DNA from: Thalassospira sp. TSL5-1
GTDB taxonomy: Bacteria; Pseudomonadota; Alphaproteobacteria; Rhodospirillales; Thalassospiraceae
Reading direction: 5' to 3'
Length of the DNA: 64,000 bases
Assembly: GCF_001907695.1 (NCBI RefSeq)
Contig: NZ_KV880638.1
Location: 372,882 to 436,881, forward strand
Under the pieces are notes generated by a model. That model did not search any database. It had not been told where the DNA came from and worked only from the letters and a program-made list of their open reading frames with translations. This document shows, piece by piece, positions 44,524 through 54,324 of the stretch; the first letter of the stretch is position 1; each line of letters starts with the position of its first letter. A program made the position numbers and the translations under genes.

Positions 44524-45846
44524 CTAAACAACTTCGTGCAGGGCCGAAACGTTTTTGGTGGCCGCGTCTGGCAGGGCTGCTTGCGCGGCAAATTCGGGCC
44601 AGCGTAAAAGGGCGTCTGCGACCTGGTCTATGATGTCGTTGATGCGTGCTTCCCGGATCGGCGATTCCTTTGCCAGTTTGATCAGCTGCTTTCGCGAGAT
44701 GTCTTTTCCCGCCCCGGCAATTGCCAAACTGTGTTCGCCACCTGGCCCGTGGGACGGTGTCAGGTCATAGGCAGGCGAGATGCGCCAGCGCCAGTTGCCG
44801 CCATCATCAATGTCCAGAAGGGCGCTATGCTGGCGTCCGTGATCGTCGCGGTTATGGGACATGGCATTAAAGGCAGCCCGGCGGAAGGCCTCTTCCAATG
44901 CTGTTTCGCTTTGTGTGATTTGCCAAAACCAGTTTAAAAGCGTCCCATAATCAAAGGCAAATTTGCGATGTTCGCTTTCCAGTGCGCCAGAGGCCGATAA
45001 CATATGCCAGCGCCGTAAAACGGCCTGACCGTTCACATTTGTGGTTTCGCGATCAAACCGCCGCACAGCAAAAAAGCGTGTTCCCTTTCGTGTTGTGATC
45101 AAGCGGGTTTCGGGCATGTCGATGCCCGCCTCACGGGCCATCAGGGAATAGGCATATTCTGTTTCGGCGGCATGGGGGCCATCATCACGGGTGGTAAATT
45201 TGACCATCCAGTGCCCGAAATGACAGTCTGGCAGGGCCGTGGCGGGTCTTATTTGGGCATTTTCGCCCGCATTTTCCTGAATTTGGCACACAATTTTGGG
45301 TCGCGCCCCGCCCGATCCGCCAAGGGCGGCCCGCAGATCCAGTGCGTCCTGCACTGTTTGCCCCTCCGCTTCACCCAAAATACGTTGGGCGGCATCCGAG
45401 AGTTCGCCGAGGTCCATTTTGGGGCTTTCCGGGGTGGCCTGTGCCTCTGGTCGATAAGTCAGTGCACCCATGCCCTCAACGCCGACAATCGCCAAACGGT
45501 CAATCGGGGTTAGGTCGCTGCGGCGGATTCCCCTTGCTTCGGCTTCCCGGTCCACCAGCAGCCGTCCCCAGCCGTCGGGCAGGCTGTCGGCAAATACCCC
45601 GTGCAGGCCATCAAATTCTTCTCTGTCCGCCGGAATGATCTGCTTGCCCATGTCCAGGCTGTGGGGGGACAGAGGCACCGTTGGGGCAAGATCGTTTTTG
45701 GCAGGTTCAAACATGGCGATACGACGCGATTTTGACCAGGCAATGCGGCCCAGTTCAATTGATGACGTGCCGGTTTTTCCCGTTGCCAGCTCCTGCAAGC
45801 GAATGGTTAGGGGTTCACCAAGTTTCCAAGCCTGTAACACTGTCAT
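44524..45846 (-). CDS. hipA: HipA-family serine/threonine kinase toxin
   Basis: 440 residues. HipA features: an N-terminal FDGLHGVFADSLPDGWGRLL segment, the phosphate-binding LGGSGGARPK (175-184), substrate/kinase core WMVKFTT, and the catalytic FNAMSHNRDDHGRQHSALL with the metal site SPAYDLTPS. Members phosphorylate targets such as glutamyl-tRNA synthetase and cause growth arrest. The gene overlaps hipB by four bases. Although complete, the sequence carries GRQHS where many HipA have GKNHS. The target is not predictable. Confidence 0.88.
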   Translation of the reverse strand: MTVLQAWKLGEPLTIRLQELATGKTGTSSIELGRIAWSKSRRIAMFEPAKNDLAPTVPLSPHSLDMGKQIIPADREEFDGLHGVFADSLPDGWGRLLVDREAEARGIRRSDLTPIDRLAIVGVEGMGALTYRPEAQATPESPKMDLGELSDAAQRILGEAEGQTVQDALDLRAALGGSGGARPKIVCQIQENAGENAQIRPATALPDCHFGHWMVKFTTRDDGPHAAETEYAYSLMAREAGIDMPETRLITTRKGTRFFAVRRFDRETTNVNGQAVLRRWHMLSASGALESEHRKFAFDYGTLLNWFWQITQSETALEEAFRRAAFNAMSHNRDDHGRQHSALLDIDDGGNWRWRISPAYDLTPSHGPGGEHSLAIAGAGKDISRKQLIKLAKESPIREARINDIIDQVADALLRWPEFAAQAALPDAATKNVSALHEVV

Positions 45847-46163
45847 CGTTTGCGGCTCGCCCGTTGTCTGGGTTTGGCATTTTCGCTGGCCAGCATTTCG
45901 TCAATGCTGCGCGGCAGGTCGTCATCAGGTTCAAATAAATGTTCAAGATTTTTGCCACGCGATAAGGCCTGCGCAAGGCGCACGACTGTCAGAAATGGGG
46001 CCAGTCCCGTATCCTCGAACTTCCGAAGGGTTGGCACGGGCACACCTGCGCGTTCGGAAAGTTCCTTGCGCGTCAAATTCATATCCAGCCTTAACTGCTT
46101 TGCCGCAAGGCCGGTTTTTAATGCGGTTTCTTCGGGAGAGAATTTTTTAAGTGATATAACCAT
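45843..46163 (-). CDS. hipB: HipB-like antitoxin, XRE-family HTH protein
   Basis: 106 residues. Helix-turn-helix: LAAKQLRLDMNLTRKELSERAGVPVPTLRKFEDTGLAP. A C-terminal basic tail (PRQRASRKR) ends in the ATGA overlap with hipA. The HTH binds operator DNA, and the protein neutralises HipA. No Shine-Dalgarno sequence is seen before ATG 46163, and the start lies inside the left arm of a long palindrome, so repression of its own promoter is very likely. Confidence 0.85.
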   Translation of the reverse strand: MVISLKKFSPEETALKTGLAAKQLRLDMNLTRKELSERAGVPVPTLRKFEDTGLAPFLTVVRLAQALSRGKNLEHLFEPDDDLPRSIDEMLASENAKPRQRASRKR

Positions 46164-46211
46164 ATCAATAAATCATAAAAATAAGATTTTATTGATATCA
46201 TCATATCACTT
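46149..46211. promoter_or_regulatory. hipBA operator: long nested inverted repeat
   Basis: Outer arms AAGTGATAT (46149-46157) and ATATCACTT (46203-46211) and inner arms ATATCAATAAA (46162-46172) and TTTATTGATAT (46188-46198) share one centre of symmetry. The region is strongly AT-rich and includes the hipB start codon. Confidence 0.75.
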
Positions 46212-46306
46212 ATTTTCACCAATGTATTGGTGTTTGTTTCACCCATTCAATTGGAAGGAGCAGGTGTTTTTGTGTGATTGACCTGCTTCTTCCATATAGC
46301 AGGGTT

Positions 46307-46972
46307 TTATGCCCCGCGAATGGCCTTGATATTGGGGGCATACTGGCTGGGGCCGCCTTTGAAGGTGGCGGAACCGGCGACCAGCACATCGGCACCCGCC
46401 GCAATCACGTCACGGGCGATTTCCGGGTTGACGCCACCATCGACTTCAAGGTCGATATGCCGGCCGGTCGCGGTGATCATTTTGCGGATGCGTTTGATCT
46501 TTTCAAGCTGGCTGGGAATAAATTTTTGCCCGCCAAAGCCGGGATTGACCGTCATGACCAGCACCAGATCAACCAGATCCATCACATATTCGATCATGCT
46601 TTCCGGGGTGGAGGGGTTCAGCGACACACCGGCCTTTTTGCCAAGGGACTTGATCAATTGCAGGCTGCGATGCAGGTGCGGGCCGGCTTCGGCATGGATG
46701 GTGATGATGTCCGATCCGGCATCGGCGAAGGCCTGGATATAGGGATCAACCGGCGCAATCATCAAATGCACGTCAAAGACCTTGTCGGTATGCGGGCGCA
46801 GGGCTTTGACAACATCCGGGCCAATGGTGATGTTGGGCACGTAATGGCCGTCCATCACATCGATATGGATGTAATCCGCACCGGCGGCATCAATCGCGGC
46901 GACTTCTTCACCCAGTTTGGCAAAGTCCGCCGAAAGGATGGACGGGGCAATTTTGATGTTTGGCGTGGTCAT
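46307..46972 (-). CDS. rpe: Ribulose-phosphate 3-epimerase
   Basis: 221 residues, TIM barrel, pentose-phosphate/Calvin-cycle enzyme interconverting ribulose-5-P and xylulose-5-P. Metal and catalytic motifs: [13 protein letters not shown] (8-20), [37 protein letters not shown] and [10 protein letters not shown] with the phosphate loop AGSATF. ATG 46972 is preferred to the 63-base longer frame. It lies downstream of rsmB on the same strand with a hairpin between. Confidence 0.96.
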   Translation of the reverse strand: MTTPNIKIAPSILSADFAKLGEEVAAIDAAGADYIHIDVMDGHYVPNITIGPDVVKALRPHTDKVFDVHLMIAPVDPYIQAFADAGSDIITIHAEAGPHLHRSLQLIKSLGKKAGVSLNPSTPESMIEYVMDLVDLVLVMTVNPGFGGQKFIPSQLEKIKRIRKMITATGRHIDLEVDGGVNPEIARDVIAAGADVLVAGSATFKGGPSQYAPNIKAIRGA

Positions 46973-47007
46973 GCGCACAGGGTCCTGATCATGGCAGGTT
47001 GAACAAA

Positions 47008-47042
47008 GGGGAAATCGGTCGCTGCTATAGCGCAATTTCCCC
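47008..47042 (-). terminator. Hairpin between rsmB and rpe
   Basis: Perfect 8-base stem GGGGAAAT / ATTTCCCC with inner pairing (GCGCTATAGCAGCG on the minus strand) followed by TTTGTTC. A terminator or attenuator between the genes. Confidence 0.4.
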
Positions 47043-47098
47043 GGCTTGTCATCCGAACCGGCCTTTTTGCCCTGATCAAATGACGCGGCCTGTGGCCC

Positions 47099-48457
47099 TC
47101 AGGCGCGTTTTTTAACCAGTCGGGCACAATAAAAGCCATCCATTCCGCCCAGTTTGGCCATATGGGTGGGTAAAATGCGCAATTCACCAGCATCGGTTAT
47201 GGCTTCGTCCCAGCCGCCCAGCTCGTCGGCGGTAATGGCTTTGCGTTCGTAATTCGGGTGGTCGGCCAGGAAGGACTTCACCTGAAATTCGCCTTCATCG
47301 GGTTGCAGCGAACAGGTGCAATAAATCAGCTCGCCACCAACGGCCAAAACCCGGTCAGCCTGCAGCAGCAGTTTTTGCTGGATCGGCAATAGCGATTTCA
47401 TCAGGGCATCATTTTGCCGCAACAAAATATCGGGATGGCGGCGAATGGTGCCGGTGGCCGAGCAGGGCGCATCAAGCAGCACGGCATCGGCAATCGGGGC
47501 ATCATCGGCAAGGTCGGTGGCATCGCCGGTGACAATGGCAGCGCCCAAATCAACCCGTTCCAGGTTTTCATAAACCCGGCGCAGGCGCCCTTCGGATTTG
47601 TCAACCGCAATGGTTTTGGCCCCGCGTGCGGCAAGCTGCATGGTCTTGCCGCCCGGTGCGGCGCAGAGATCATAGATCGTTTTGTCTTCGTAATGGGAAA
47701 ACAGGGTGGCGGGCAGGGCAGCGGCGGCATCCTGCACCCACCATTTACCATCCTTATAGCCCGGCAGGTCGCGAATGCGTTGCCCGCTTTCCAGCCGGAT
47801 GGTACCGGTGGGTAGCAAAATGCCACCCAGCTTTTCGGCCCATTCGGCGCGTTCTTCGGCATCGCGCACGGAAATATCAAGTTTGGCATGGCCCAGGCTG
47901 GCGCGCGCAATGTTACGGGCCTGATCGGCGCCATAGGTCTTTTTCCACACCCCGCGCAGCCAGGCCGGAATGTTAAGCTGCCAGTCCTCCACCCCGTCAG
48001 GCAGTTCCAGCCCGTCGCGCTGCAGGCCACGCAAGACGGCATTGACCAGCTTTACATATTTGTGCAGCCCGGCATCGCGTGCGAGATTAACCGTGCTATC
48101 GACCGCGCCATGTTCGGATACTTCCATGAAAAACAGTTGGGTTACACCCAGGCGCATGATGTTGGTCAGGCGGTTGGCGGTGCGGTCCTGGGGCGGATGA
48201 TAGCGCGGGGCCAGGATGGCATCAATTTCGCCCAGATGGCGCAGGGTGCTGCCCAAAAGCTGGCGCAGGAAATTGCGGTCGCGCGAGGGCAGGCCATATC
48301 CGTGTTTGGTCAGCAATTCATCAAGCGTAACTTCGCCGCCCCGCAATTCCTGCAGGGTTTTGAGCGCCAGCATCCGTGGATCGGGAAGCACGGGGGCTTG
48401 GTTGCGGCGGTCGTCATGAGGACGGTGACCAGAACGGTTTGAACGGCTTTCACGCAC
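47099..48457 (-). CDS. rsmB: RsmB/NOP-family rRNA cytosine-C5 methyltransferase
   Basis: 452 residues. An N-terminal NusB-like RNA-binding domain (ALKTLQELRGGEVTLDELL to about 150) precedes the SAM-dependent methyltransferase with DLCAAPGGKTMQLA, VDKSEGRL, and the two cysteines of RsmB/RsmF-type enzymes in DAPCSATGTIRRHPD and YCTCSLQPDEGE. It methylates C967 of 16S rRNA in E. coli; the same site is inferred. GTG 48457 has AAGGAGAA nine bases upstream and is preferred to the longer frame. Confidence 0.92.
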   Translation of the reverse strand: MRESRSNRSGHRPHDDRRNQAPVLPDPRMLALKTLQELRGGEVTLDELLTKHGYGLPSRDRNFLRQLLGSTLRHLGEIDAILAPRYHPPQDRTANRLTNIMRLGVTQLFFMEVSEHGAVDSTVNLARDAGLHKYVKLVNAVLRGLQRDGLELPDGVEDWQLNIPAWLRGVWKKTYGADQARNIARASLGHAKLDISVRDAEERAEWAEKLGGILLPTGTIRLESGQRIRDLPGYKDGKWWVQDAAAALPATLFSHYEDKTIYDLCAAPGGKTMQLAARGAKTIAVDKSEGRLRRVYENLERVDLGAAIVTGDATDLADDAPIADAVLLDAPCSATGTIRRHPDILLRQNDALMKSLLPIQQKLLLQADRVLAVGGELIYCTCSLQPDEGEFQVKSFLADHPNYERKAITADELGGWDEAITDAGELRILPTHMAKLGGMDGFYCARLVKKRA

Positions 48458-48641
48458 GGACGGGGTTCTCCTTGAATAATATAACCGTGTAAGTAAGCGT
48501 GATGGCAAAGCGTGTAAAGCGTCTTGCCTGCAATTCAGCCCTGCCGCGCAACAGATGCGAGAGCTTATGGGAAAAACCTTGCGGTTGCGGGCTGGCATCG
48601 GTAATCCAGAAACCGGCTTTCATTTAACACGGGTTGATCCA

Positions 48642-49685
48642 ATGTCCTTTGCCACCCTTGCCGGTTTTTCTGGTGGTTTGCTGCTTGCCTCGTTGCTGCT
48701 GACCGGGGTGGTGTTACGCTATTTGCGCCACAAAGCCATTCTTGACATGCCCAACCATCGCTCCAGCCACGCGGTACCAACCCCGCGCGGGGGCGGCCTT
48801 GCCGTAACCCCCTTGCTTCTGGTGATGCTGGTTGGCGTAACACTGTGGTTAGGGACTGGTCCCGGCGGGGTGATCTGGCCGCGCTGGCTGATGCTGGCTG
48901 CCGCGATTGGCCTGGCGGGCATTTGCTGGATGGATGACCGGCATGATCTGTCAGCACGGTTGCGTTTTGGCTGTCAGTTTATCGCGGTCATTTGCGGGGT
49001 AACGGCCCTTGATGGCCCGGTTTTGCAGGGAATCGTACCCCTGTGGCTGGATCATGTGCTGGTGGTTTTTGCCTGGGTCTGGTTTGTGAACCTGTTTAAT
49101 TTCATGGATGGCATTGACGGCATTTCCGGGGTTGAAGCCGGGTCCATCGGGGCGGGTGTTTTTGTGGTCTCGCTGTTGGCCTTTACCCCGGTCTTTGTTG
49201 ACCTTGGCGTGATCGGCCTGGGTATGACCGCCATCATGCTGGGCTTTCTGATTTGGAACTGGCATCCGGCCAAGCTGTTTTTGGGCGATGTCGGGTCGAT
49301 CCCTCTGGGCTATGTGTTGGGCTGGCTGTTGCTGGAATTGGCATCGCGCGGGGCGTGGCTGCCGGCCCTTGTTTTCCCCGCCTATTACCTGTTTGATGCC
49401 ACTTATACGCTGGTGCGCCGGGCGCTGCGGGGCGAAAAAATCTGGCAGGCGCACCGCCAGCATGCCTATCAGGTGGCAACCGGGCGCGGCATGAGCCATG
49501 CACGGGTATCGTTTTTGATTTTACTGGCAAATATCGCCTTGATAACGGTCGTATTTGTGCCGTTGCCGCTGGTGATATCCGGTGCGATTGGGCGTTTGGT
49601 TCTTGCCGCAATTATCGTATTGTTGCTGGTCGGTATTTTGCGCTTCTGGCCGGTGGCAGGCGGACAAAACCCGCCGGGCAAATAA
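48642..49685 (+). CDS. Undecaprenyl-phosphate sugar-1-phosphate transferase (glycosyltransferase 4, WecA/WbpL-like)
   Basis: 347 residues with about ten membrane spans. Polyprenyl-phosphate N-acetylhexosamine-1-phosphate transferase signatures: HKAILDMPNHRSSHAVPTPRGGG (cytoplasmic loop 1), WMDDRHDLSARLRF (the catalytic DD), NLFNFMDGIDG, LGDVGSIPLGY and the HRQHAYQ histidine motif. It starts lipid-linked surface polysaccharide or O-antigen. ATG 48642 begins just before the first span; an in-frame ATG at 48555 is less likely. Followed by the WbpM-type epimerase gene, a common pair in O-antigen loci. Confidence 0.88.
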   Translation: MSFATLAGFSGGLLLASLLLTGVVLRYLRHKAILDMPNHRSSHAVPTPRGGGLAVTPLLLVMLVGVTLWLGTGPGGVIWPRWLMLAAAIGLAGICWMDDRHDLSARLRFGCQFIAVICGVTALDGPVLQGIVPLWLDHVLVVFAWVWFVNLFNFMDGIDGISGVEAGSIGAGVFVVSLLAFTPVFVDLGVIGLGMTAIMLGFLIWNWHPAKLFLGDVGSIPLGYVLGWLLLELASRGAWLPALVFPAYYLFDATYTLVRRALRGEKIWQAHRQHAYQVATGRGMSHARVSFLILLANIALITVVFVPLPLVISGAIGRLVLAAIIVLLLVGILRFWPVAGGQNPPGK

Positions 49686-49804
49686 GGCCCGCCCATGCGA
49701 CCTTTGCTTGACTTGGCAGGGGCAGAACGCGAAAAGATCGATGGATCAAAAAAACAAGATGCCGCCCGCCTTTAGCGTGCGCAAACAACCGGTTTGGGAA
49801 ATAT

Positions 49805-51766
49805 ATGTGGCGATTGATACGGCGTAGCCAGGTGGCCTTTGTCCATGACGTGATCATGGCAGCGATTTCTTTTCCGCTGGCCCTGTATTTGCGTGTTGGC
49901 GATGCGCTGCCCTATTTCGTCCCGCAGAATATGGTGCTGGCAACGCTTGGTTTTGCCGTGCTGTCGGGGGGCATCTTCTGGCTGTTTGGGCTGTATCGCG
50001 GGATCTGGCGTTATGCGTCGCTAAATGACCTGTCGCGCATTGCCAAGGCCGTGACACTGGCGATTGCCGTTTTGTTTGCCGTGCTGTTTTTAACCACCCG
50101 CCTGGACTGGCTGCCGCGTTCTGCGCCCGTCATTCAGTGGTTTTTGCTGATGGCGCTTTTGGGCGGGCCGCGCCTGGCCTATCGCGTGATCAAGGATCGG
50201 TCGGTTTCGCGGGCCCTGGCAAAACAGGGCGAAAGCCGCATTCCGATTTTGCTGATCGGGGCGGGCGATGAATCCGAAGCCTTCATTCGTGAAACCCGCC
50301 GTTCGGCCCTGGCACCGTTCGAGGTGGTGGGCATTGTTGGCCTGACCGATGGCCGTGTGGGCCGCAAAATGCACGGCGTTCAGGTTTATGACACGGTCGA
50401 TAACCTCGAAGCGACCCTAGAGCGGCTGGAAAAATCCCGCTGGCAGCATCGCCCGCGCAAACTGGTGTTAACCGGCAATGCCCTGCGCCATCCCGATGTG
50501 GGCAAATGGGTGGAAATTGCCGACCGGCGTGGCCTGGTATTGTCACGTTTGCCCAAACTGGGCGATTTGCGCGATGGCATATCCGACCCGCTGCAAATTC
50601 GCCCGGTCGCGATTGAAGATTTGCTGGGCCGCCCCGAAGCACGCCTTGATCGGGAAAAAGTCCGTAACATGATTGCCGGTCGCCGGGTATTGGTCACAGG
50701 GGCAGGTGGCTCCATCGGCTCCGAACTGGTGCGCCAGATTGCCAGTTATGCCCCGGCCCATATTTGCCTGTTTGATGCCGGTGAATATAACCTTTACGCC
50801 ATTGATATGGAGATGTCGGAAAAACACCCCGACCTTCCCCGCTACAGCGTTTTGGGCGATGTGCGTGACCGGGTGCGCCTGGATCAGGTTTTTGCCATAG
50901 AAAAACCCGACATTGTTTTTCACGCGGCGGCCTACAAGCATGTGCCGCTGGTCGAACATAACCCCAACGAGGGGATTTTGACCAACACCATCGGCACCCG
51001 CAATGTGGCAGAGGCCTGCCGGGCCGCCGATGTGGAAACGATGGTTCTGATTTCGACGGACAAGGCGGTAAATCCGGCCAATGTGATGGGCGCATCGAAA
51101 CGCCTGGCGGAATGTTATTGTCAGGCATTGGAAACCCTGAGTGACGAGGAACGGGGCAAAACCCGGTTTGTTACGGTGCGGTTTGGTAATGTGCTGGGCT
51201 CGACAGGCTCCGTTGTGCCGCTGTTTCGCCGCCAGCTAGAGGCCGGTGGCCCGCTGACCGTGACCCATGAAGGCATTACCCGCTATTTCATGACAATTGC
51301 CGAGGCGGTTGAACTGGTCTTGCAGGCGGCTGTAATGGGTCGCCAGGGGGTGACGGCCGGGGGCAAGATTTTTGTTCTCGATATGGGGCGTCCGGTCAAG
51401 ATCGTCGATCTGGCCCGGCAAATGATATTGCTGGCCGGTTTGCGCCCGGGAACCGATGTGGAAATAAAAGTGACGGGCCTGCGTCCGGGGGAAAAACTTT
51501 ACGAGGAACTGTTCCACGATTCCGAACCCCCCCAGCCCACTGCAACCGATGGCGTGTTGCTGGCCGCCCCGCGCGTGCTGGATTACAGCCTGATCAAATC
51601 GGTGCTGGAAGAATTGGCCGAAAGTGCACAGGCGCGCAATTCCGTTCGCACGCTGGAACTGGTGTCGCAACTGGTGCCGGAATTTCAGCCGCCTGAAATC
51701 AGCGTTAGTTCGATCCTGGCCCAGCAGCAGGCCGAAATTGCCAGTCGTGCGACGGAGGCCTCCTGA
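49805..51766 (+). CDS. Membrane nucleoside-diphosphate-sugar 4,6-dehydratase (WbpM/CapD type)
   Basis: 653 residues. Four N-terminal membrane spans (to about 125) are followed by a first Rossmann-like domain (ILLIGAGDESEAF) and the catalytic SDR domain VLVTGAGGSIGSELVRQI (about 300-317), ISTDKAVNPANVMGASKRLAE, where the usual Tyr of YxxxK is replaced by Met as in WbpM-type long enzymes. TRYFMTIAEAVELVLQA and the conserved GLRPGEKLYEEL end the core. It makes UDP-4-keto-6-deoxy-sugars for surface glycans at the inner membrane. Confidence 0.92.
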   Translation: MWRLIRRSQVAFVHDVIMAAISFPLALYLRVGDALPYFVPQNMVLATLGFAVLSGGIFWLFGLYRGIWRYASLNDLSRIAKAVTLAIAVLFAVLFLTTRLDWLPRSAPVIQWFLLMALLGGPRLAYRVIKDRSVSRALAKQGESRIPILLIGAGDESEAFIRETRRSALAPFEVVGIVGLTDGRVGRKMHGVQVYDTVDNLEATLERLEKSRWQHRPRKLVLTGNALRHPDVGKWVEIADRRGLVLSRLPKLGDLRDGISDPLQIRPVAIEDLLGRPEARLDREKVRNMIAGRRVLVTGAGGSIGSELVRQIASYAPAHICLFDAGEYNLYAIDMEMSEKHPDLPRYSVLGDVRDRVRLDQVFAIEKPDIVFHAAAYKHVPLVEHNPNEGILTNTIGTRNVAEACRAADVETMVLISTDKAVNPANVMGASKRLAECYCQALETLSDEERGKTRFVTVRFGNVLGSTGSVVPLFRRQLEAGGPLTVTHEGITRYFMTIAEAVELVLQAAVMGRQGVTAGGKIFVLDMGRPVKIVDLARQMILLAGLRPGTDVEIKVTGLRPGEKLYEELFHDSEPPQPTATDGVLLAAPRVLDYSLIKSVLEELAESAQARNSVRTLELVSQLVPEFQPPEISVSSILAQQQAEIASRATEAS

Positions 51767-51997
51767 GGGCGAAGGGTCCGCTGCCTTAAAAACGGGCAGC
51801 CGTCATTTGTGATGACGAGATAGCCGCCTTGCAACAATTCGGGGTCCACATTTAACCCGTTGCGTGTTATTGCTCCGCCCGAAATCGGGCCGGGCCCATT
51901 AATGATGCGTATTTGCCGGAATTGGGGTTGGTGAAACCATCATTAATGCGCCCGGGCCATGTTGCTGTATCCGTTCCTGCATGAAAGCGAAGCCAAG

Positions 51998-53575
51998 ATG
52001 ACTGCCCGTATTGCGCGCGCGCTGATTTCCGTTTCCGATAAATCCGGTATGATCGAATTTGCCAAAGCCCTGCATGAAAAGGGTGTTGAAATTCTCTCGA
52101 CCGGTGGTTCTGCCAAGGCAATTGAAGCGGCCGGTATTCCGGTCAAGGAAGTTGCCGCCCACACCGGTTTCCCTGAAATTATGGATGGCCGTGTCAAAAC
52201 GCTGCATCCGAAAATTCATGGCGGTCTTTTGGGGCGCCGTTCTGTTGAAAGCCACATGCAGGCGATGACAGATAACGACATCACCCCGATCGATCTTTTG
52301 GCGGTGAACCTGTATCCGTTTGAAGAAACCGTTGCCAAGGGTGCCGATTACGACACCTGCATCGAAAATATCGATATTGGCGGCCCCGGCATGATCCGTT
52401 CGGCAGCCAAAAACCATGAATCCGTCACGGTTATCGTGGACCCGGCCGATTATGACCGCGTGATCGCCGAAATGGGCGATAATGATGGTGCAACCACCTA
52501 TGAAACCCGTCGTGCGCTGGCGGCCAAGGCCTATGCCCGTACCGGGGCCTATGATGCGGCGATTTCAACCTGGTTTGCCGGTCAGCTGGGTGAAACCTTC
52601 CCGCAGCGTTTGAATGTTTCGGGCGAACTGAAACAGACCCTGCGTTATGGTGAAAACCCGCACCAGCAGGCGGCATTCTACACCAACGGTAAAAATCGCC
52701 CCGGTGTGGCAACCGCCACCCAGCTTCAGGGCAAGGAACTGTCGTTTAATAATCTGAACGACACGGATGCCGCCTTTGAACTGGTTTCCGAATTTGCCGA
52801 AAAACCGGCGGTGGCGATTATCAAACATGCCAACCCCTGCGGTGTGGCCGAAGGCGACACCCTGATCGATGCCTATCACAAGGCCCTGTCCTGTGACCCG
52901 GTTTCGGCATTCGGCGGCATCATTGCCGTTAACCGCACGCTGGATGCCGCAACGGCCGAAGAAATTGCCAAACTCTTTGCCGAAGTCGTGATAGCACCGG
53001 ATGCGGATGACGCCGCCAGGGCCGTTCTGGCCGCGAAAAAGAACCTGCGTGTTCTGATCACCGGTGGCATGGCCGACCCGGAAGGTGAAGACATGACCCT
53101 GCGTTCGCTGGCTGGCGGCTACCTGCTGCAGAACCGCGATGCAGGCCGGGTTAAGCGCGAAGAATTGAAGGTTGTGACCAAACGTGCGCCGTCCGACCAG
53201 GAACTTGATGACCTGTTATTTGCCTTCCGTGTTGGTAAGCATGTGAAGTCAAATGCCATTGTTTATGTCAAGGACGGCAAAACCGTTGGTATTGGTGCCG
53301 GTCAGATGAGCCGCGTTGACAGCTCGCGCATTGCCGCATGGAAAGCGGAAGAAGCCGGTAAAAACGCCGGTGAAGATGCCCTGCGGACTGCGGGTTCTGT
53401 TGTTTCAAGCGACGCTTTCTTCCCGTTTGCAGATGGTCTGCTGGCAGCGGTCAAGGCCGGTGCAACGGCGGTGATCCAGCCCGGTGGCTCGATGCGCGAT
53501 CAGGAAGTGATCGATGCGGCGGACGAAAACAATATCGCAATGGTCTTTACCGGCATGCGCCATTTCCGGCATTGA
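51998..53575 (+). CDS. purH: Bifunctional AICAR formyltransferase / IMP cyclohydrolase
   Basis: 525 residues, last two steps of IMP synthesis. The N-terminal MGS-like IMP cyclohydrolase domain ([49 protein letters not shown]) is followed by the AICAR transformylase domain ([28 protein letters not shown], the catalytic KH pair, and [25 protein letters not shown]). ATG 51998 is the conserved start; an in-frame ATG at 51959 would add 13 unlikely residues. A strong bidirectional terminator follows. Confidence 0.96.
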   Translation: MTARIARALISVSDKSGMIEFAKALHEKGVEILSTGGSAKAIEAAGIPVKEVAAHTGFPEIMDGRVKTLHPKIHGGLLGRRSVESHMQAMTDNDITPIDLLAVNLYPFEETVAKGADYDTCIENIDIGGPGMIRSAAKNHESVTVIVDPADYDRVIAEMGDNDGATTYETRRALAAKAYARTGAYDAAISTWFAGQLGETFPQRLNVSGELKQTLRYGENPHQQAAFYTNGKNRPGVATATQLQGKELSFNNLNDTDAAFELVSEFAEKPAVAIIKHANPCGVAEGDTLIDAYHKALSCDPVSAFGGIIAVNRTLDAATAEEIAKLFAEVVIAPDADDAARAVLAAKKNLRVLITGGMADPEGEDMTLRSLAGGYLLQNRDAGRVKREELKVVTKRAPSDQELDDLLFAFRVGKHVKSNAIVYVKDGKTVGIGAGQMSRVDSSRIAAWKAEEAGKNAGEDALRTAGSVVSSDAFFPFADGLLAAVKAGATAVIQPGGSMRDQEVIDAADENNIAMVFTGMRHFRH

Positions 53576-53590
53576 TTTTTTGGTTTTAAC

Positions 53591-53628
53591 AAAAAACACC
53601 CGGCCCGAAAGGACCGGGTGTTTTTTTT
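53591..53628. terminator. Bidirectional terminator after purH
   Basis: Stem AAAAAACACCCGG / CCGGGTGTTTTTTTT; eight T follow on the plus strand and an A-tract on the other side would serve the minus strand. Confidence 0.92.
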
Positions 53629-53791
53629 ACCGATTCGCATCAAGATGAGCGGATGTGGGAGGCGATAGAACTTATTGTATGCGCTAACGATGACAATGAC
53701 CTTGATCCTGCCTTCAGAATATTCGCCCGTGTTGCGGCTTCTCTCAGCATTGGTGTTCTGAGTTTTTCTTAGTACATTAATTTTATGTTTG

Positions 53792-54178
53792 ATGATATTT
53801 TCAGGTTTACGGCGCTTCTTCTTTAAGAAGGACAAGGTTTTGAATAAAAATGATTGCGAGTTTCCAAGTATCTCCGACTTCCAAGCCGCTTTTGGCTGTG
53901 AAGGATCTATCAACGAAGATATGGTTCAATGCTGTGATTTTATTGACAGAAATGGTAATAAATTACGGCTGACTTTTGGGGGGATTGATTGTTATTTTGG
54001 ATGTTCAGTATTCTACGGTGATTGGGAAGTTGTTCGTATTTATGACGAAACACTTGTTCGAGCAAAAATAAATAAGGAGAAGCAGGCTGTGGAGGTTTTT
54101 TTGAGTTCTTCTCCCGAGCAAGTGTGTTCAATAAAAAATTGGCCTGAAATTAGTGTTTCTATGGTTCGGTTGAAATAA
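53792..54178 (+). CDS. AT-rich orphan protein, about 128 residues
   Basis: No family recognised. The open frame differs sharply in base composition from its neighbours, with many TTT, AAA, ATT and TTG codons. The product is a small mixed alpha/beta protein (FPSISDFQAAFGCEGSINED, DWEVVRIYDETLVRAKINKE) without signal peptide. The start is uncertain: ATG 53792, or a later TTG preceded by AAGGACAAGG. Single small proteins of this kind between housekeeping genes are often immunity or antitoxin proteins acquired by transfer. That is only a suggestion. Confidence 0.6.
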   Translation: MIFSGLRRFFFKKDKVLNKNDCEFPSISDFQAAFGCEGSINEDMVQCCDFIDRNGNKLRLTFGGIDCYFGCSVFYGDWEVVRIYDETLVRAKINKEKQAVEVFLSSSPEQVCSIKNWPEISVSMVRLK

Positions 54179-54255
54179 ATGTTTTGAGAGTTTTCCGTTG
54201 AATTAATTTTTATGGGTTTTGATTTTTTGGTTAAGGGATTGGAATGAGTTGAACG

Positions 54256-54286
54256 AAAAACGGCGGCCCGAATGACAGGCCGCCGT
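54256..54286 (-). terminator. Rho-independent terminator of the hem operon
   Basis: Perfect 9-base stem ACGGCGGCC / GGCCGCCGT; on the minus strand it is followed by TTTTTCGTTC, 38 bases after the hemY stop. Confidence 0.9.
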
Positions 54287-54324
54287 CTTTCATTGAATTT
54301 AACCGGGTTCCGCTGGCGGTTTTA

